Below are positions 51,697 to 60,512 of a stretch of DNA of 64,000 nt, in pieces (position 1 is the first letter of the stretch; every line of letters begins with the position of its first letter). Below the pieces are notes generated by a model. The model was not told the DNA's origin and made no database searches. It was given only the letters and a program-made list of their open reading frames with translations. The translations under genes were made by a program, and so were the position numbers. This DNA is from Leeuwenhoekiella sp044542075. Its GTDB lineage: Bacteria > Bacteroidota > Bacteroidia > Flavobacteriales > Flavobacteriaceae. The DNA is taken from NCBI RefSeq assembly GCF_044542075.1, contig NZ_JBITTU010000003.1, positions 124,001-188,000 of the forward strand. Direction: 5' to 3'.

Positions 51697-54282
51697 TTAA
51701 AATTGCTGACCAATTATAAAGTGAGTTTCCCATCCGTTAGGACCACCTACTGTTCCTGGTATAGGATCAAAACCATAACCAAAATCAATTCCTAGTAGAC
51801 CAAATGCTGGCATATAAATACGTACACCGGCACCGGCAGATCTATTCATTAAGAACGGATTATAATCTTTAAAATTATCAAAAGATGACCCTGCTTCTCC
51901 AAAAACTAAAGCATAAATAGATGCCGAAGGTTTTAGAGTTATTGGGTAACGTAGTTCAAATTCAAATTTATTAAAAACTGTTGCACCGTCACTAGCATCT
52001 AAACTAGAATTATCTACACGATCTTGAGGAAGTACAGATTGATTAGGATATCCTCGTAATCTAATTACTTCTCTACCATCTAAAGCAAAACCACCTAGAC
52101 CATCACCACCTAAGAAAAAGCGGTCAAAAGGAGGGATGCCTCTGTCGTTATTATAGGCTCCTAAGAAACCAAATTCAACTTTAGAGCTCAACACTAACTT
52201 ACCTACTAAAGAGGTAAACCACTGTCCTTCAAATTTAATTTTATAATATTCTAACCAGTTAAAACGCTCTTGATCTATTTGTGATATTTCAGTTTGATCT
52301 GCAACAGGATCTAATGATGCACGCGTGTCGGCTAATTCTTTGTAATCTGTACCATTCCAAAGAGAATAGGGAGGAGTTAATTTTGCGGTTAAGTTAAATT
52401 TAGATCCGGTACGTGGGAAAATAGGGTTAACGTCACCTTCATTTCTTGAAATACCTATTGTATATGCTAAATTTTCTGATGAACCATTACCAAAAGTAAA
52501 TAGACCTACATTATAGTTTCTTAAATCAAAATGCTGAAAACTTATAGCGTGAGAAAGGGTAAAGTAGTTGTCAGGAACCTCAAGACGCTTAGCAAGACCT
52601 ATAGAACCACCGGTAATTAAGAATCTACTGTCTTTGTCTGGTCTTGCATTATTACCGCCATTAAAGTTATAACGATACTGTATACTGTGTGAAAAACTTA
52701 ATTGTAATTGTACAGGTTTTTTACCGCCTAGCCACGGTTCAACAAGTGAAGCGCTATATGTTTGATAGAAAGTACTGGCTTGAGCTCTTAAACTAAATTT
52801 CTGACCATCACCCATAGGTAAAGGCTGGTAGGCATCTTTATTAAATAAATTCTGAATAGAAAAGTTATTAAAAGAAAGACCTAAAGTACCTACAAAACCA
52901 CCACCACCATAACCACCTTGTAGTTCTATCTGGCTGGCGCCTTGCTCAACCAAAGCGTAGTTAATGTCAATAGTACCGTCATATGGGTTTGCATTTAAAA
53001 ACTGAGGATTTAATTGCTCAGGATCAAAGAAACCGGTCTGACCTAATTCTCGAGTTGTTTGTAAAACAGCTGCCTGGCTGTAACGTTGACCCGGTCTTGT
53101 ACGTAAATTACGGTAGATAACACGATCTTTAGTCTTATCATTACCTGTAATTGTAATACGGTCAAAGTAGGCTAGCTTACCTTCTGTAATACGTATTTCA
53201 AAATCTATAGTATCGTTTTCTACATTTACTTCTACCGGGTTTATAGAAGAAAATAAATAACCGCTATTCTTATATAGATTAGAAAGGTCATCTGCATTAG
53301 GGTCACCATCTTTAGCGATACGCTCCTTAAGTAAAACGCCATTGTAAACATCTCCTTTTTCAAGACCTAATTGGCGGGCAAGTTCACGATCTGAATACAC
53401 AGTATTTCCTAAGAAATCAATGTCTCCTATGTAATACTTGTCACCTTCTTCAAGACTTATTTTTAAAGTGATTAAATCATCACCACTATGTATTAAAGTA
53501 TCTGTAACAATACGTGCATCTCTAAAGCCGTTTTCTTTATACTTATCAACAATTGCAACTTTATCCTCGTCGTAGTTTTCAGAAATATATTTTGAACGTT
53601 TCCAGAAACGTATAAGGTTTTTCTGCTTAGTGTTTTTCATCTGCTTGCGCAGTTTAGCATCAGAAAGCTCCTCGTTTCCTATAAATTCAATGTCTTCGAT
53701 TTTAACACGATCACTAAGCTCTACATTTACTAACATATCTACGCGCTGAGACTCTGTAGTATCTTTAGTAGGTCTTGTTAATATGGTTACTTTAGAATTT
53801 AAATATCCCTCTTTTTTATATTTATTTTCAATATAATACTTGGTTTTAGTTATTAAATTTTCAGTAACCTTTGTTCCTTTATTAAGATCATTATCTTTTA
53901 TAATGTCTTTTGTTTTCTTCTCTTTAATACCGGTTATTGTAACCTTATTAAGTTCTGGAACTTCTTCAATCTCAAATTTGAGATCTACTTTATCACCATT
54001 AATAGTAGCATAAAGGTTTATATCACTAAAAAGATCTAAATCCCATAGTTTTTTAATGACATTACTAATACGATCTCCGGGAAGATATACAAGGTCTCCG
54101 CTTTTGAGTCGTGTAAAGGCAATAACTGTTTGCTCGTTATACTGTTTTGCACCTACAACCGAGATAACGCCTATCTCGTATTGCTTACCATTAGAAACCG
54201 GTAAATCGTTTTGTGCTGTTGCTGTTGTAAAACTTATACAACTTAATAAAAAGGCCAAAATTAACCCTGTCTGTTTAGCCAT
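51697..54282 (-). CDS. bamA: Outer-membrane protein assembly factor BamA
   Basis: Omp85-family insertase (861 aa) for outer-membrane beta-barrels. After the signal peptide (FTTATAQND) come five POTRA domains (about residues 25-400), seen from their DLDLFSDINLYATINGDKVDLKF-like repeats, then a 16-strand barrel (about 420-861) with GFVGTLGLSFNN, FFLGGDGLGGF and a final PGTVGGPNGWETHFIIGQQF. The ATG at 54282 (MAKQTG) is chosen, 4 nt after the uppS stop; the longer frame runs back through uppS and begins with no signal peptide. Terminal Phe fits a BamA substrate-like end. Confidence 0.95.
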   Translation of the reverse strand: MAKQTGLILAFLLSCISFTTATAQNDLPVSNGKQYEIGVISVVGAKQYNEQTVIAFTRLKSGDLVYLPGDRISNVIKKLWDLDLFSDINLYATINGDKVDLKFEIEEVPELNKVTITGIKEKKTKDIIKDNDLNKGTKVTENLITKTKYYIENKYKKEGYLNSKVTILTRPTKDTTESQRVDMLVNVELSDRVKIEDIEFIGNEELSDAKLRKQMKNTKQKNLIRFWKRSKYISENYDEDKVAIVDKYKENGFRDARIVTDTLIHSGDDLITLKISLEEGDKYYIGDIDFLGNTVYSDRELARQLGLEKGDVYNGVLLKERIAKDGDPNADDLSNLYKNSGYLFSSINPVEVNVENDTIDFEIRITEGKLAYFDRITITGNDKTKDRVIYRNLRTRPGQRYSQAAVLQTTRELGQTGFFDPEQLNPQFLNANPYDGTIDINYALVEQGASQIELQGGYGGGGFVGTLGLSFNNFSIQNLFNKDAYQPLPMGDGQKFSLRAQASTFYQTYSASLVEPWLGGKKPVQLQLSFSHSIQYRYNFNGGNNARPDKDSRFLITGGSIGLAKRLEVPDNYFTLSHAISFQHFDLRNYNVGLFTFGNGSSENLAYTIGISRNEGDVNPIFPRTGSKFNLTAKLTPPYSLWNGTDYKELADTRASLDPVADQTEISQIDQERFNWLEYYKIKFEGQWFTSLVGKLVLSSKVEFGFLGAYNNDRGIPPFDRFFLGGDGLGGFALDGREVIRLRGYPNQSVLPQDRVDNSSLDASDGATVFNKFEFELRYPITLKPSASIYALVFGEAGSSFDNFKDYNPFLMNRSAGAGVRIYMPAFGLLGIDFGYGFDPIPGTVGGPNGWETHFIIGQQF

Positions 54283-54286
54283 CTGC

Positions 54287-55027
54287 TTAATTAATTTGCT
54301 CACTCGTCTTTCCAAATCGTCGTTCTCTTTTCTGATAATTATAAATTGCTTCGTACAGATGTTTTCTTGTGAAATCTGGCCAGAGCACTGGTGTAAAATA
54401 GAGCTCGGCATAGGCTATCTGCCATAATAAAAAATTACTTATGCGTTGTTCACCGCTGGTGCGTATAAGTAAATCAACATCAGGCAAATCATGAGTGTAC
54501 AAATGTTCCTTAATGACTGCCTCATTTATTAAATGTGGCGAAATTAGGTTATTTTTAACTTTAAGACTTATTTCCTGCACTGTTTTTACGAGTTCTTCCC
54601 TAGAGCCATAGCTGAGTGCAAGCGTTAATCGTAGTCTAGAATTATTTTTAGTTTTTTCTATAACCTCGGTCAACTCTCGTTGCGCTTTGTCAGGTAAACT
54701 TGATAGATTTCCTATCGCGTGAAGAGATATATTATTGTCCTGAAGTGTTTTAATTTCTTTTTTTAAGGAAGAGACTAAAAGTTTCATCAAAGTGTCAACT
54801 TCAAGTTTTGGACGATTCCAATTTTCTGTTGAAAATGCATAGAGTGTTACGCAGGGAACACCTAATTCTGCACAAGCTTCAATGGTCTCTTTAACCGCTT
54901 TTGTGCCTTTTTGGTGTCCTTTAACTCGTAATAAGCCCTGGTTTTTAGCCCAACGACCGTTACCATCCATAATCACAGCGATGTGTTGGGGTAATTTATC
55001 GTGATTTATTTCGTCTAAAAAATCCAT
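54287..55027 (-). CDS. uppS: Isoprenyl (undecaprenyl) diphosphate synthase UppS
   Basis: Cis-prenyltransferase (246 aa) making undecaprenyl diphosphate, the lipid carrier of peptidoglycan and other glycans. Key motifs are HIAVIMDGNGRWAKNQG with the catalytic Asp, TLYAFSTENWNRP and DLLIRTSGEQRISNFLLWQ. Length is normal. It lies 4 nt before bamA and 9 nt after the DUF6089 gene on the - strand, the usual order in Bacteroidota. Confidence 0.96.
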   Translation of the reverse strand: MDFLDEINHDKLPQHIAVIMDGNGRWAKNQGLLRVKGHQKGTKAVKETIEACAELGVPCVTLYAFSTENWNRPKLEVDTLMKLLVSSLKKEIKTLQDNNISLHAIGNLSSLPDKAQRELTEVIEKTKNNSRLRLTLALSYGSREELVKTVQEISLKVKNNLISPHLINEAVIKEHLYTHDLPDVDLLIRTSGEQRISNFLLWQIAYAELYFTPVLWPDFTRKHLYEAIYNYQKRERRFGKTSEQIN

Positions 55028-55036
55028 TATATATAC

Positions 55037-55726
55037 TTAAAAGCCGCAATAACACGGCTGCCTTCCAAAGGTATAGGTTACTGTAAATCCTGTAAACATA
55101 TACCAATCTTTATTATTTATGTTGCCAAAATAATTAATGTTATCACCATCGCCGGGATAGCTTCCATCTAAATTATCTGTAAATGTATAACGCGCTCCAA
55201 CTTCTGCAGCCACTACTATAGATGTTGATATTAAGGCTTTAAACCCAATAACCATCGGGATTGCAATATTTCCTTCAGAACCTATGTTAACTAAGGCATT
55301 TTGATCTTGATCTAATGCAAAATTGTCGTGGTAAAAGTAAGTAAAACCACTGTATAAATAAGGTGTAGCGGGTTTACTGAAACTTTTATGCATATCAAAC
55401 TCCCAGAATGTGTATTCTATTCCTAAAGATGCCTCAATAAATGTAGAATTGAATTCGTAATCGCGCTGCTGCCTTCTTGCATCATCACTATCGCTATCTG
55501 CAGCTTCTAAATTTGCAACTACCACGCTGGCTCTAAAGGCGTGACGCGGACTACGATTCCATTTTGCAATACCACCTATGAAAGGAGCGTTAGGAGCTAT
55601 GTAATTTGATTTTCCTACATCACCTATAAAATTAGTACCCCCGCCATACAGACCTATTTCATAGGTCTGGGCTTCAACAGCTACGTGACAGAGCAAAGCA
55701 ATTAGTAAAATTGATAAATACCGCAT
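55037..55726 (-). CDS. DUF6089-type outer-membrane barrel protein
   Basis: Probable small outer-membrane barrel of 229 aa, with signal peptide (HVAVEAQ), the family start YEIGLYGGGTNFIGDVG and a final strand KDWYMFTGFTVTYTFGRQPCYCGF. The Cys pair at the C-terminus is unusual. The start is ATG 55726 (MRYLSIL), supported by a matching promoter only 10-16 nt upstream of the expected transcript start; the longer frame from 55774 would begin at the -33 element. Function unknown; it stands before uppS and bamA, suggesting a role in envelope assembly. Confidence 0.9.
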   Translation of the reverse strand: MRYLSILLIALLCHVAVEAQTYEIGLYGGGTNFIGDVGKSNYIAPNAPFIGGIAKWNRSPRHAFRASVVVANLEAADSDSDDARRQQRDYEFNSTFIEASLGIEYTFWEFDMHKSFSKPATPYLYSGFTYFYHDNFALDQDQNALVNIGSEGNIAIPMVIGFKALISTSIVVAAEVGARYTFTDNLDGSYPGDGDNINYFGNINNKDWYMFTGFTVTYTFGRQPCYCGF

Positions 55727-55742
55727 AGGTTTTAAAAGTTTG

Positions 55743-55774
55743 CAAATATAGCAATATTGTTTACGCAGACTCAA
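55743..55774 (-). promoter_or_regulatory. Promoter of the DUF6089-uppS-bamA-ompH unit
   Basis: On the - strand TATATTTG (55743-55750) and a TTG at 55772-55774, spaced about 21 nt, match both Bacteroidota elements. Transcription would start about 55735, 10 nt before the chosen start codon. Confidence 0.65.
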
Positions 55775-55823
55775 AATGATTCTGTAGTCTTTTTTGTAAA
55801 CAAAATAAGAGCGATTTTATTGT

Positions 55824-56708
55824 CTAGTTGCGTTTGTCTTCACCCCAGAGTAGCTTCTTTCTAAGGGTGGTTAAGAAGGTGTCTTCTTCTAATAGCACCA
55901 GTTTAATTTTGAATGGTGCTTTTGTAAGTGTGATTTCAGTTTCAATGGGTAATGTGGCTATTCTCGAGTCTAATGATACAAGATGCTCGTGTTCTCTACC
56001 ACTTACGATTAATTTTATTTCGGTCTCATCAGGTACAACAATTGGTCTGGCATTTAAGTTGTGTGGCGCTATTGGGGTAATGATAAAACTAGAAGTCATA
56101 GGGGTAATTACCGGCCCACCGCAACTTAAAGAATAACCTGTAGAACCTGTAGGTGTAGAAATAATTAAACCGTCTGCCCAGTAATTTGTTAATTTCTCTC
56201 CGTTTAGATAAGTGTCTACAGAAATCATAGATGTTGAGTTCTTTCGGCTTACGGTTACTTCATTTAGGGCAAAGTTTAGCTCTTCAAAGTTTTCGTTAGG
56301 GCTGGCGGTTTTTATCGCTATAAGAGAGCGTTCAGAAATACTGTAATTGTTTTTTAGTATTTCTTCTACAGAGCTCACAAGCCTTTCTTTTTGAACAGTA
56401 GCTAGAAATCCTAATCTACCGGTGTTGATACCTACTATAGGTATATTTAAATCACGCACATAAGTCACAGTTTGCAAGATAGTACCATCGCCACCTATGC
56501 TAAAAAATAGATCATAACTTGTGTCTAATTCTTCAAAAGTGCTAAAGTGTGAATATGTTTTATTAATGTCGTCATTCTCGTGAATAAGACGTAAAAAGTT
56601 CTCTTCAATAATAACTTCGACTCCTTTTTGATCAAGCAGATCGAGTAACTGTTGTACATAATGACCTGAATTCTCGTGGTAAAATTGACCGTAGATACCT
56701 ACTTTCAT
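55824..56708 (-). CDS. nadK: NAD kinase
   Basis: ATP-NAD kinase (294 aa) producing NADP. Motifs are FSIGGDGTILQTV, GINTGRLGFLATV and PTGSTGYSLSCGGP, with VPDETEIKLIV and LVSLDSR downstream. The ATG at 56708 (MKVGIYGQ) gives the standard N-terminus; three more codons are open upstream. It lies 17 nt after the CBS gene and is probably cotranscribed with it. Confidence 0.96.
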   Translation of the reverse strand: MKVGIYGQFYHENSGHYVQQLLDLLDQKGVEVIIEENFLRLIHENDDINKTYSHFSTFEELDTSYDLFFSIGGDGTILQTVTYVRDLNIPIVGINTGRLGFLATVQKERLVSSVEEILKNNYSISERSLIAIKTASPNENFEELNFALNEVTVSRKNSTSMISVDTYLNGEKLTNYWADGLIISTPTGSTGYSLSCGGPVITPMTSSFIITPIAPHNLNARPIVVPDETEIKLIVSGREHEHLVSLDSRIATLPIETEITLTKAPFKIKLVLLEEDTFLTTLRKKLLWGEDKRN

Positions 56709-56725
56709 ATTGGGCAAGTTTAAAC

Positions 56726-57388
56726 TTATATGTTTAGGTATTTTTCAAGATATTGAGAGCGCTCTCTCAAATCTTTTATAAAGGCATCTTCCTGATGTTC
56801 TGAAATCACAACATACCCGTAGCGTCTAAATGCTTGAAGGATGGTATTAAAACTTGTATTGCCTCCTATCTTGATTGATATTTGAGCAACCTCGTTTTTT
56901 ATTTTTGAAATAAAAGCTCCTAATACTTTACCATCATTGCTTTCAACAATTTGGCTTATTTCGCTAAAACTATAATCGTGAATACCGTGTTCAATAACAA
57001 GAATGCTCCCGGGTTCATTAAGAAACGGAGTATTATTAAAATAGGTCATCACATCTGCCAGCTCATAATATCCCAGATAAGCTCTCGTAGTTTCATCAAG
57101 AACAGGCATTAAATTCGTGTTATTTTGAGCAAAAGCTTCTAAAACATTAAGCCAGTTTGTATCTGTGCGCACAAAAAAGATTTCATACATATGTGCATTG
57201 TCTGCTATAACCCCATCAGCCTCGTGGCAATGTACATCATTTTCATTGAGGCATCCTACGTAAACTCCTTCTCTAGTAATAGGTACGTGTGAATAGGTAG
57301 TTTGGCTAAAGAGTTCTTGCGCATCTCCCATAAGAAGGCGCTCATCTATAGGGTCTATATCTTTTATTATGAAGTCTGTTATTTTCAT
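56726..57388 (-). CDS. CBS-domain protein
   Basis: Protein of 220 aa with a tandem CBS pair (about residues 1-130: MKITDFIIKDIDPIDERL, VPITREGVYVGCL, LMPVLDETTRAYLGYYE) followed by an ACT-like or related C-terminal domain (about 130-220, GSILVIEHGIHDYSFSEISQIVESNDG). Such proteins usually sense adenine nucleotides, but the ligand is not known here. It leads the nadK gene (17 nt) and is divergent from pdxJ. Confidence 0.85.
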   Translation of the reverse strand: MKITDFIIKDIDPIDERLLMGDAQELFSQTTYSHVPITREGVYVGCLNENDVHCHEADGVIADNAHMYEIFFVRTDTNWLNVLEAFAQNNTNLMPVLDETTRAYLGYYELADVMTYFNNTPFLNEPGSILVIEHGIHDYSFSEISQIVESNDGKVLGAFISKIKNEVAQISIKIGGNTSFNTILQAFRRYGYVVISEHQEDAFIKDLRERSQYLEKYLNI

Positions 57389-57447
57389 AGCTTAGGCTAA
57401 ATGCAATTTAATTAAAAAAAAGTAAGGTGTTAGGCTGTGCTACTTCG

Positions 57448-57455
57448 TATTTTTG
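57448..57455 (+). promoter_or_regulatory. -7 element of pdxJ
   Basis: TATTTTTG matches TAnnTTTG and ends 23 nt before the chosen ATG at 57479. No clear -33 TTG lies at the expected distance. The longer frame's GTG (57437) would be upstream of this element, so it cannot be the start. Confidence 0.5.
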
Positions 57456-57478
57456 CAAGCAAAGTTACAATTATTGAA

Positions 57479-58192
57479 ATGACAAAATTAAGTGTAAATG
57501 TTAATAAGATAGCCACTTTGCGTAACGCAAGAGGCGGTGATGTTCCTAACCTTATTAAAACCGTCAAAGATATAGAAGGCTTCGGCGCACAGGGTATTAC
57601 GATTCACCCGCGGCCAGACGAGCGACACATACGGTATCAGGATGCTCGTGATTTAAAAAATGTGGTTACGACAGAACTTAATATTGAAGGAAACCCGGTA
57701 GAAAAGTTTATTAACCTCGTGTTAGAGGTGCGTCCAGATCAGGTAACACTTGTGCCAGATTCTGTAGATGCAATTACCTCAAATGCCGGTTGGGATACTG
57801 TAAAAAATAAGATTTTTCTGAAGGAAGTTATAGACGAATTTAGGCGTAACGGAATACGAACGTCGATATTTGTAGATCCTATTCCAGAAATGATTGAAGG
57901 AGCAAAGCTTACAGGTACAGACCGTATAGAATTATATACTGAAGATTTTGCGACTCAATTTAAAAACGGACAGTTAAGCGCGGTTAAGCCTTATGTTGAG
58001 GCTGCTTTACTTGCTCAGGATTTAAATTTAGGTTTTAATGCGGGACACGATTTATCACTAGATAACATTCAGTTTTTTGCAGATAGTATACCAGATTTAC
58101 TAGAGGTTTCTATAGGGCATGCACTAATTTCTGAAGCGCTTTATAATGGTTTAGAACAAACTATTAAATCCTATTTAAAAGCATTGTCATAG
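57479..58192 (+). CDS. pdxJ: Pyridoxine 5'-phosphate synthase
   Basis: TIM-barrel enzyme (237 aa) joining 1-deoxyxylulose 5-phosphate and 3-amino-2-oxopropyl phosphate to pyridoxine phosphate (DXP-dependent route). Recognised by LSVNVNKIATLRNARGG, ITIHPRPDERHIR, VTLVPD, ELYTEDFA and LNAGHDLSLDN-like FNAGHDLSLDN. The ATG at 57479 (MTKLSVNV) is chosen over the GTG at 57437, which precedes the -7 box. The stop TAG is directly followed by the ATG of the hydrolase. Confidence 0.96.
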   Translation: MTKLSVNVNKIATLRNARGGDVPNLIKTVKDIEGFGAQGITIHPRPDERHIRYQDARDLKNVVTTELNIEGNPVEKFINLVLEVRPDQVTLVPDSVDAITSNAGWDTVKNKIFLKEVIDEFRRNGIRTSIFVDPIPEMIEGAKLTGTDRIELYTEDFATQFKNGQLSAVKPYVEAALLAQDLNLGFNAGHDLSLDNIQFFADSIPDLLEVSIGHALISEALYNGLEQTIKSYLKALS

Positions 58193-58963
58193 ATGATTTT
58201 ACACAGTAATATTTCTGGAGAAGGAAAAGCTTTTGTTATTCTACACGGCTTTTTGGGTATGGGAGATAATTGGAAAACACTTGCTGGTCAATTTGCAGAA
58301 ACTGGTTGCCAGGTGCACTTAGTAGACCAGCGTAATCACGGCAGAAGCTTTCACAGTACTGTTTTTAATTATGACGCGCTTGCGGAAGATTTAAAAGCAT
58401 ATTGTGATGAGAAAGGATTGACAAAAATTATTCTTCTTGGGCATTCTATGGGCGGTAAAACTGCTATGTTATTTGCAATACGTTATCCAGAGCTTGTAGA
58501 TAAATTAATAATTGCCGATATAGGTCCCAAAGAATACCCACAACATCATCAACAAATTCTCGAAGGTTTACAGGCATTGTCAGCAAGTTCTGAAGCTAGA
58601 TCTTCACGTGGTGATGCAGATACATTTTTAGAGGCCTATATTTCGGACTGGGGTACGCGCCAGTTTTTATTGAAAAATTTATACTGGCAAAAAGATAAAA
58701 CACTTGCTTTACGTGTAAATCTTCCGGTTTTGGTAAATGAAATAGAGGCAATAGGTGAAGCACTTCCTACGCAAACTATGTACGAAGGAGATACACTTTT
58801 TTTAAAAGGAATGAAATCAAATTATATCACCGAAAGTGATGAGAATCTAATTCTTGCACATTTCCCAAAAGCTGAAATTATAGGTGTGAAAGATGCCGGG
58901 CACTGGTTGCACGCAGAAAATCCTGAGGATTTTTATGATTCAGTTTTAAAGTTTTTGAGCTAA
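58193..58963 (+). CDS. Alpha/beta hydrolase (YbfF-like esterase)
   Basis: Serine hydrolase (256 aa), cytosolic. It shows the oxyanion-hole HGFLGMGDNWKTLAG, VDQRNHGRS, the nucleophile elbow LGHSMGGKTAM (catalytic Ser), and a late catalytic His in DAGHWLHAENPEDF. The pattern matches the YbfF/esterase branch. Its ATG begins at the base after the pdxJ stop, so the two are cotranscribed; the substrate is unknown. Confidence 0.93.
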   Translation: MILHSNISGEGKAFVILHGFLGMGDNWKTLAGQFAETGCQVHLVDQRNHGRSFHSTVFNYDALAEDLKAYCDEKGLTKIILLGHSMGGKTAMLFAIRYPELVDKLIIADIGPKEYPQHHQQILEGLQALSASSEARSSRGDADTFLEAYISDWGTRQFLLKNLYWQKDKTLALRVNLPVLVNEIEAIGEALPTQTMYEGDTLFLKGMKSNYITESDENLILAHFPKAEIIGVKDAGHWLHAENPEDFYDSVLKFLS

Positions 58964-59267
58964 AAATTTAATAGATCTAAAGATTTCTTTAGCGGCGATT
59001 TATTTTAGATTAAAATAGTTAGGATTAATTTTAGTTATATTCTCATTTATGTCTTGTGATTTCTAACTGAGAATAAAAATTTTATACGGTTAAGATTAAT
59101 AAATTATTAAGAATAGTTATTACAACTCCCGAATTTTTCATAAAATTGCTTTCTCATATTTATTATGCATACATAATAAATATCGTGATAAACCTGCTTA
59201 AAATTTATAAGATTCCTAATTTTAAGCATTCAAAATTTAGATTTTAATTTTAAAACCCCTTTAAAGC
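58964..59267. other. Intergenic region before the FadL-type gene, with a 28-bp inverted repeat
   Basis: No gene is seen in these 304 nt. They hold an inverted repeat at 59156-59183 (listed separately), a weak promoter-like TAGATTTT at 59238-59245, and otherwise AT-rich sequence. Confidence 0.6.
59156..59183. repeat. 28-bp inverted repeat, possible operator
   Basis: The arms ATATTTATTATG and CATAATAAATAT are exact reverse complements, separated by CATA. It lies 85-112 nt before the fadL-type start. Length and symmetry fit a dimeric repressor site; no regulator is identified. Confidence 0.45.
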
Positions 59268-60503
59268 ATGAAGAAAATTTTATTTACGTCTTTATTTTTG
59301 TTCTCTTGCGCTATAACGTTTGCGGGAGGCTATAGAGTAGGACTTCAAGGGCAAAGAGCTCTTGCGATGGGTCACACGGGTGTGGCTTATGTAAACAGTG
59401 CTGAGATTGCATTTTTCAATCCAGCAGGTTTAGTATATTTAGAAAATAAGATAAATGTTTCAGCCGGTGGTTTTGGCGTTTTTTCTGATGTAGCTTGGCA
59501 AAACACAAGCACGGGTCAATTTTCAAGTACAGATAGCCCGGCAGGGACTCCTTTTTACTTATATGGTTCGTATGCGTTAAATGAAAGACTCAGTTTAGGT
59601 CTTGCAATTTATACACCTTATGGTAGTGGGGTAGAATGGCCTACAGATTGGGCGGGATCACACTTAGTTAATAATATTGATCTTGCTGCAATATACATTC
59701 AGCCTTTAGTTTCGTTTAAAATTAGTGATAAATTTAGTGTAGGCGGTGGTCCTATCTTTGTTACCGGTAGCGTTAACTTCAATAGAAATGCAGATAGAAC
59801 GTTAACAGATTTAGAAGGAAACCGCTCTAATATTACCGTTGACGATTCTAGTGTTACTAACTGGGGCTGGTCTGTAGGAGCAATGTTTAATGTGTCTGAT
59901 AACTTTACGCTAGGTGCAAATTACCGTTCTGAAATCATATTAGAATCTACTGAAGGAACTGCAACATTTGCAAACTTCCCAGATTCTCCTTTAGTGCCTG
60001 CTAATGGTGATACAAGTTTCACAGCTTCGCTGCCACTTCCTGCAGAGTTAACAGTTGGTGCAACTTACGAGCGCGAAAAATGGGCGTTTAACGTAGATTA
60101 TACTCGTACCTATTGGGATGTTTATGAAGATCTTGATATTGTTTTTGGTAATGGTCGTGAATCTATAAATCCACGGAATTATAAAAATTCATCATTGTAC
60201 AAATTTGGAGTAGCGTATGAAGCAAGCGAAAAATTCTCGTTAAGAGCTGGTTATTATTTTGATGAGTCACCAGTACGTTCTGGTTATTTTGCTCCAGAAA
60301 CTCCTCGTAATGATGGTAACGGCTTTACTGCCGGGCTTTCTTATCAGGTTTCTAATAGCTTTGCAATAGATGCATCTTTCTTATACCTGCGTTTTAAAGA
60401 AATTGATGAATCCTATGATTATGTAAGTGATGGTTCTTCTTTTGGAGGTACTTATAAATCAAGTGCATTTGTTCCTGGGATTGGTTTAACATATAAAATG
60501 TAA
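59268..60503 (+). CDS. OmpP1/FadL/TodX-family outer-membrane channel
   Basis: Outer-membrane barrel of 411 aa with signal peptide (AITFAGG). The N-terminal plug stretch GLQGQRALAMGHTGVAYVNS and AEIAFFNPAGLVYLENK (NPA motif) are FadL hallmarks; ends in SSAFVPGIGLTYKM. FadL proteins admit hydrophobic compounds such as long-chain fatty acids. It lies 9 nt before a secreted GDSL-like lipoprotein, and a 28-bp inverted repeat is upstream, suggesting regulated uptake of a lipid or ester. Confidence 0.92.
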   Translation: MKKILFTSLFLFSCAITFAGGYRVGLQGQRALAMGHTGVAYVNSAEIAFFNPAGLVYLENKINVSAGGFGVFSDVAWQNTSTGQFSSTDSPAGTPFYLYGSYALNERLSLGLAIYTPYGSGVEWPTDWAGSHLVNNIDLAAIYIQPLVSFKISDKFSVGGGPIFVTGSVNFNRNADRTLTDLEGNRSNITVDDSSVTNWGWSVGAMFNVSDNFTLGANYRSEIILESTEGTATFANFPDSPLVPANGDTSFTASLPLPAELTVGATYEREKWAFNVDYTRTYWDVYEDLDIVFGNGRESINPRNYKNSSLYKFGVAYEASEKFSLRAGYYFDESPVRSGYFAPETPRNDGNGFTAGLSYQVSNSFAIDASFLYLRFKEIDESYDYVSDGSSFGGTYKSSAFVPGIGLTYKM

Positions 60504-60512
60504 AAAATAGAA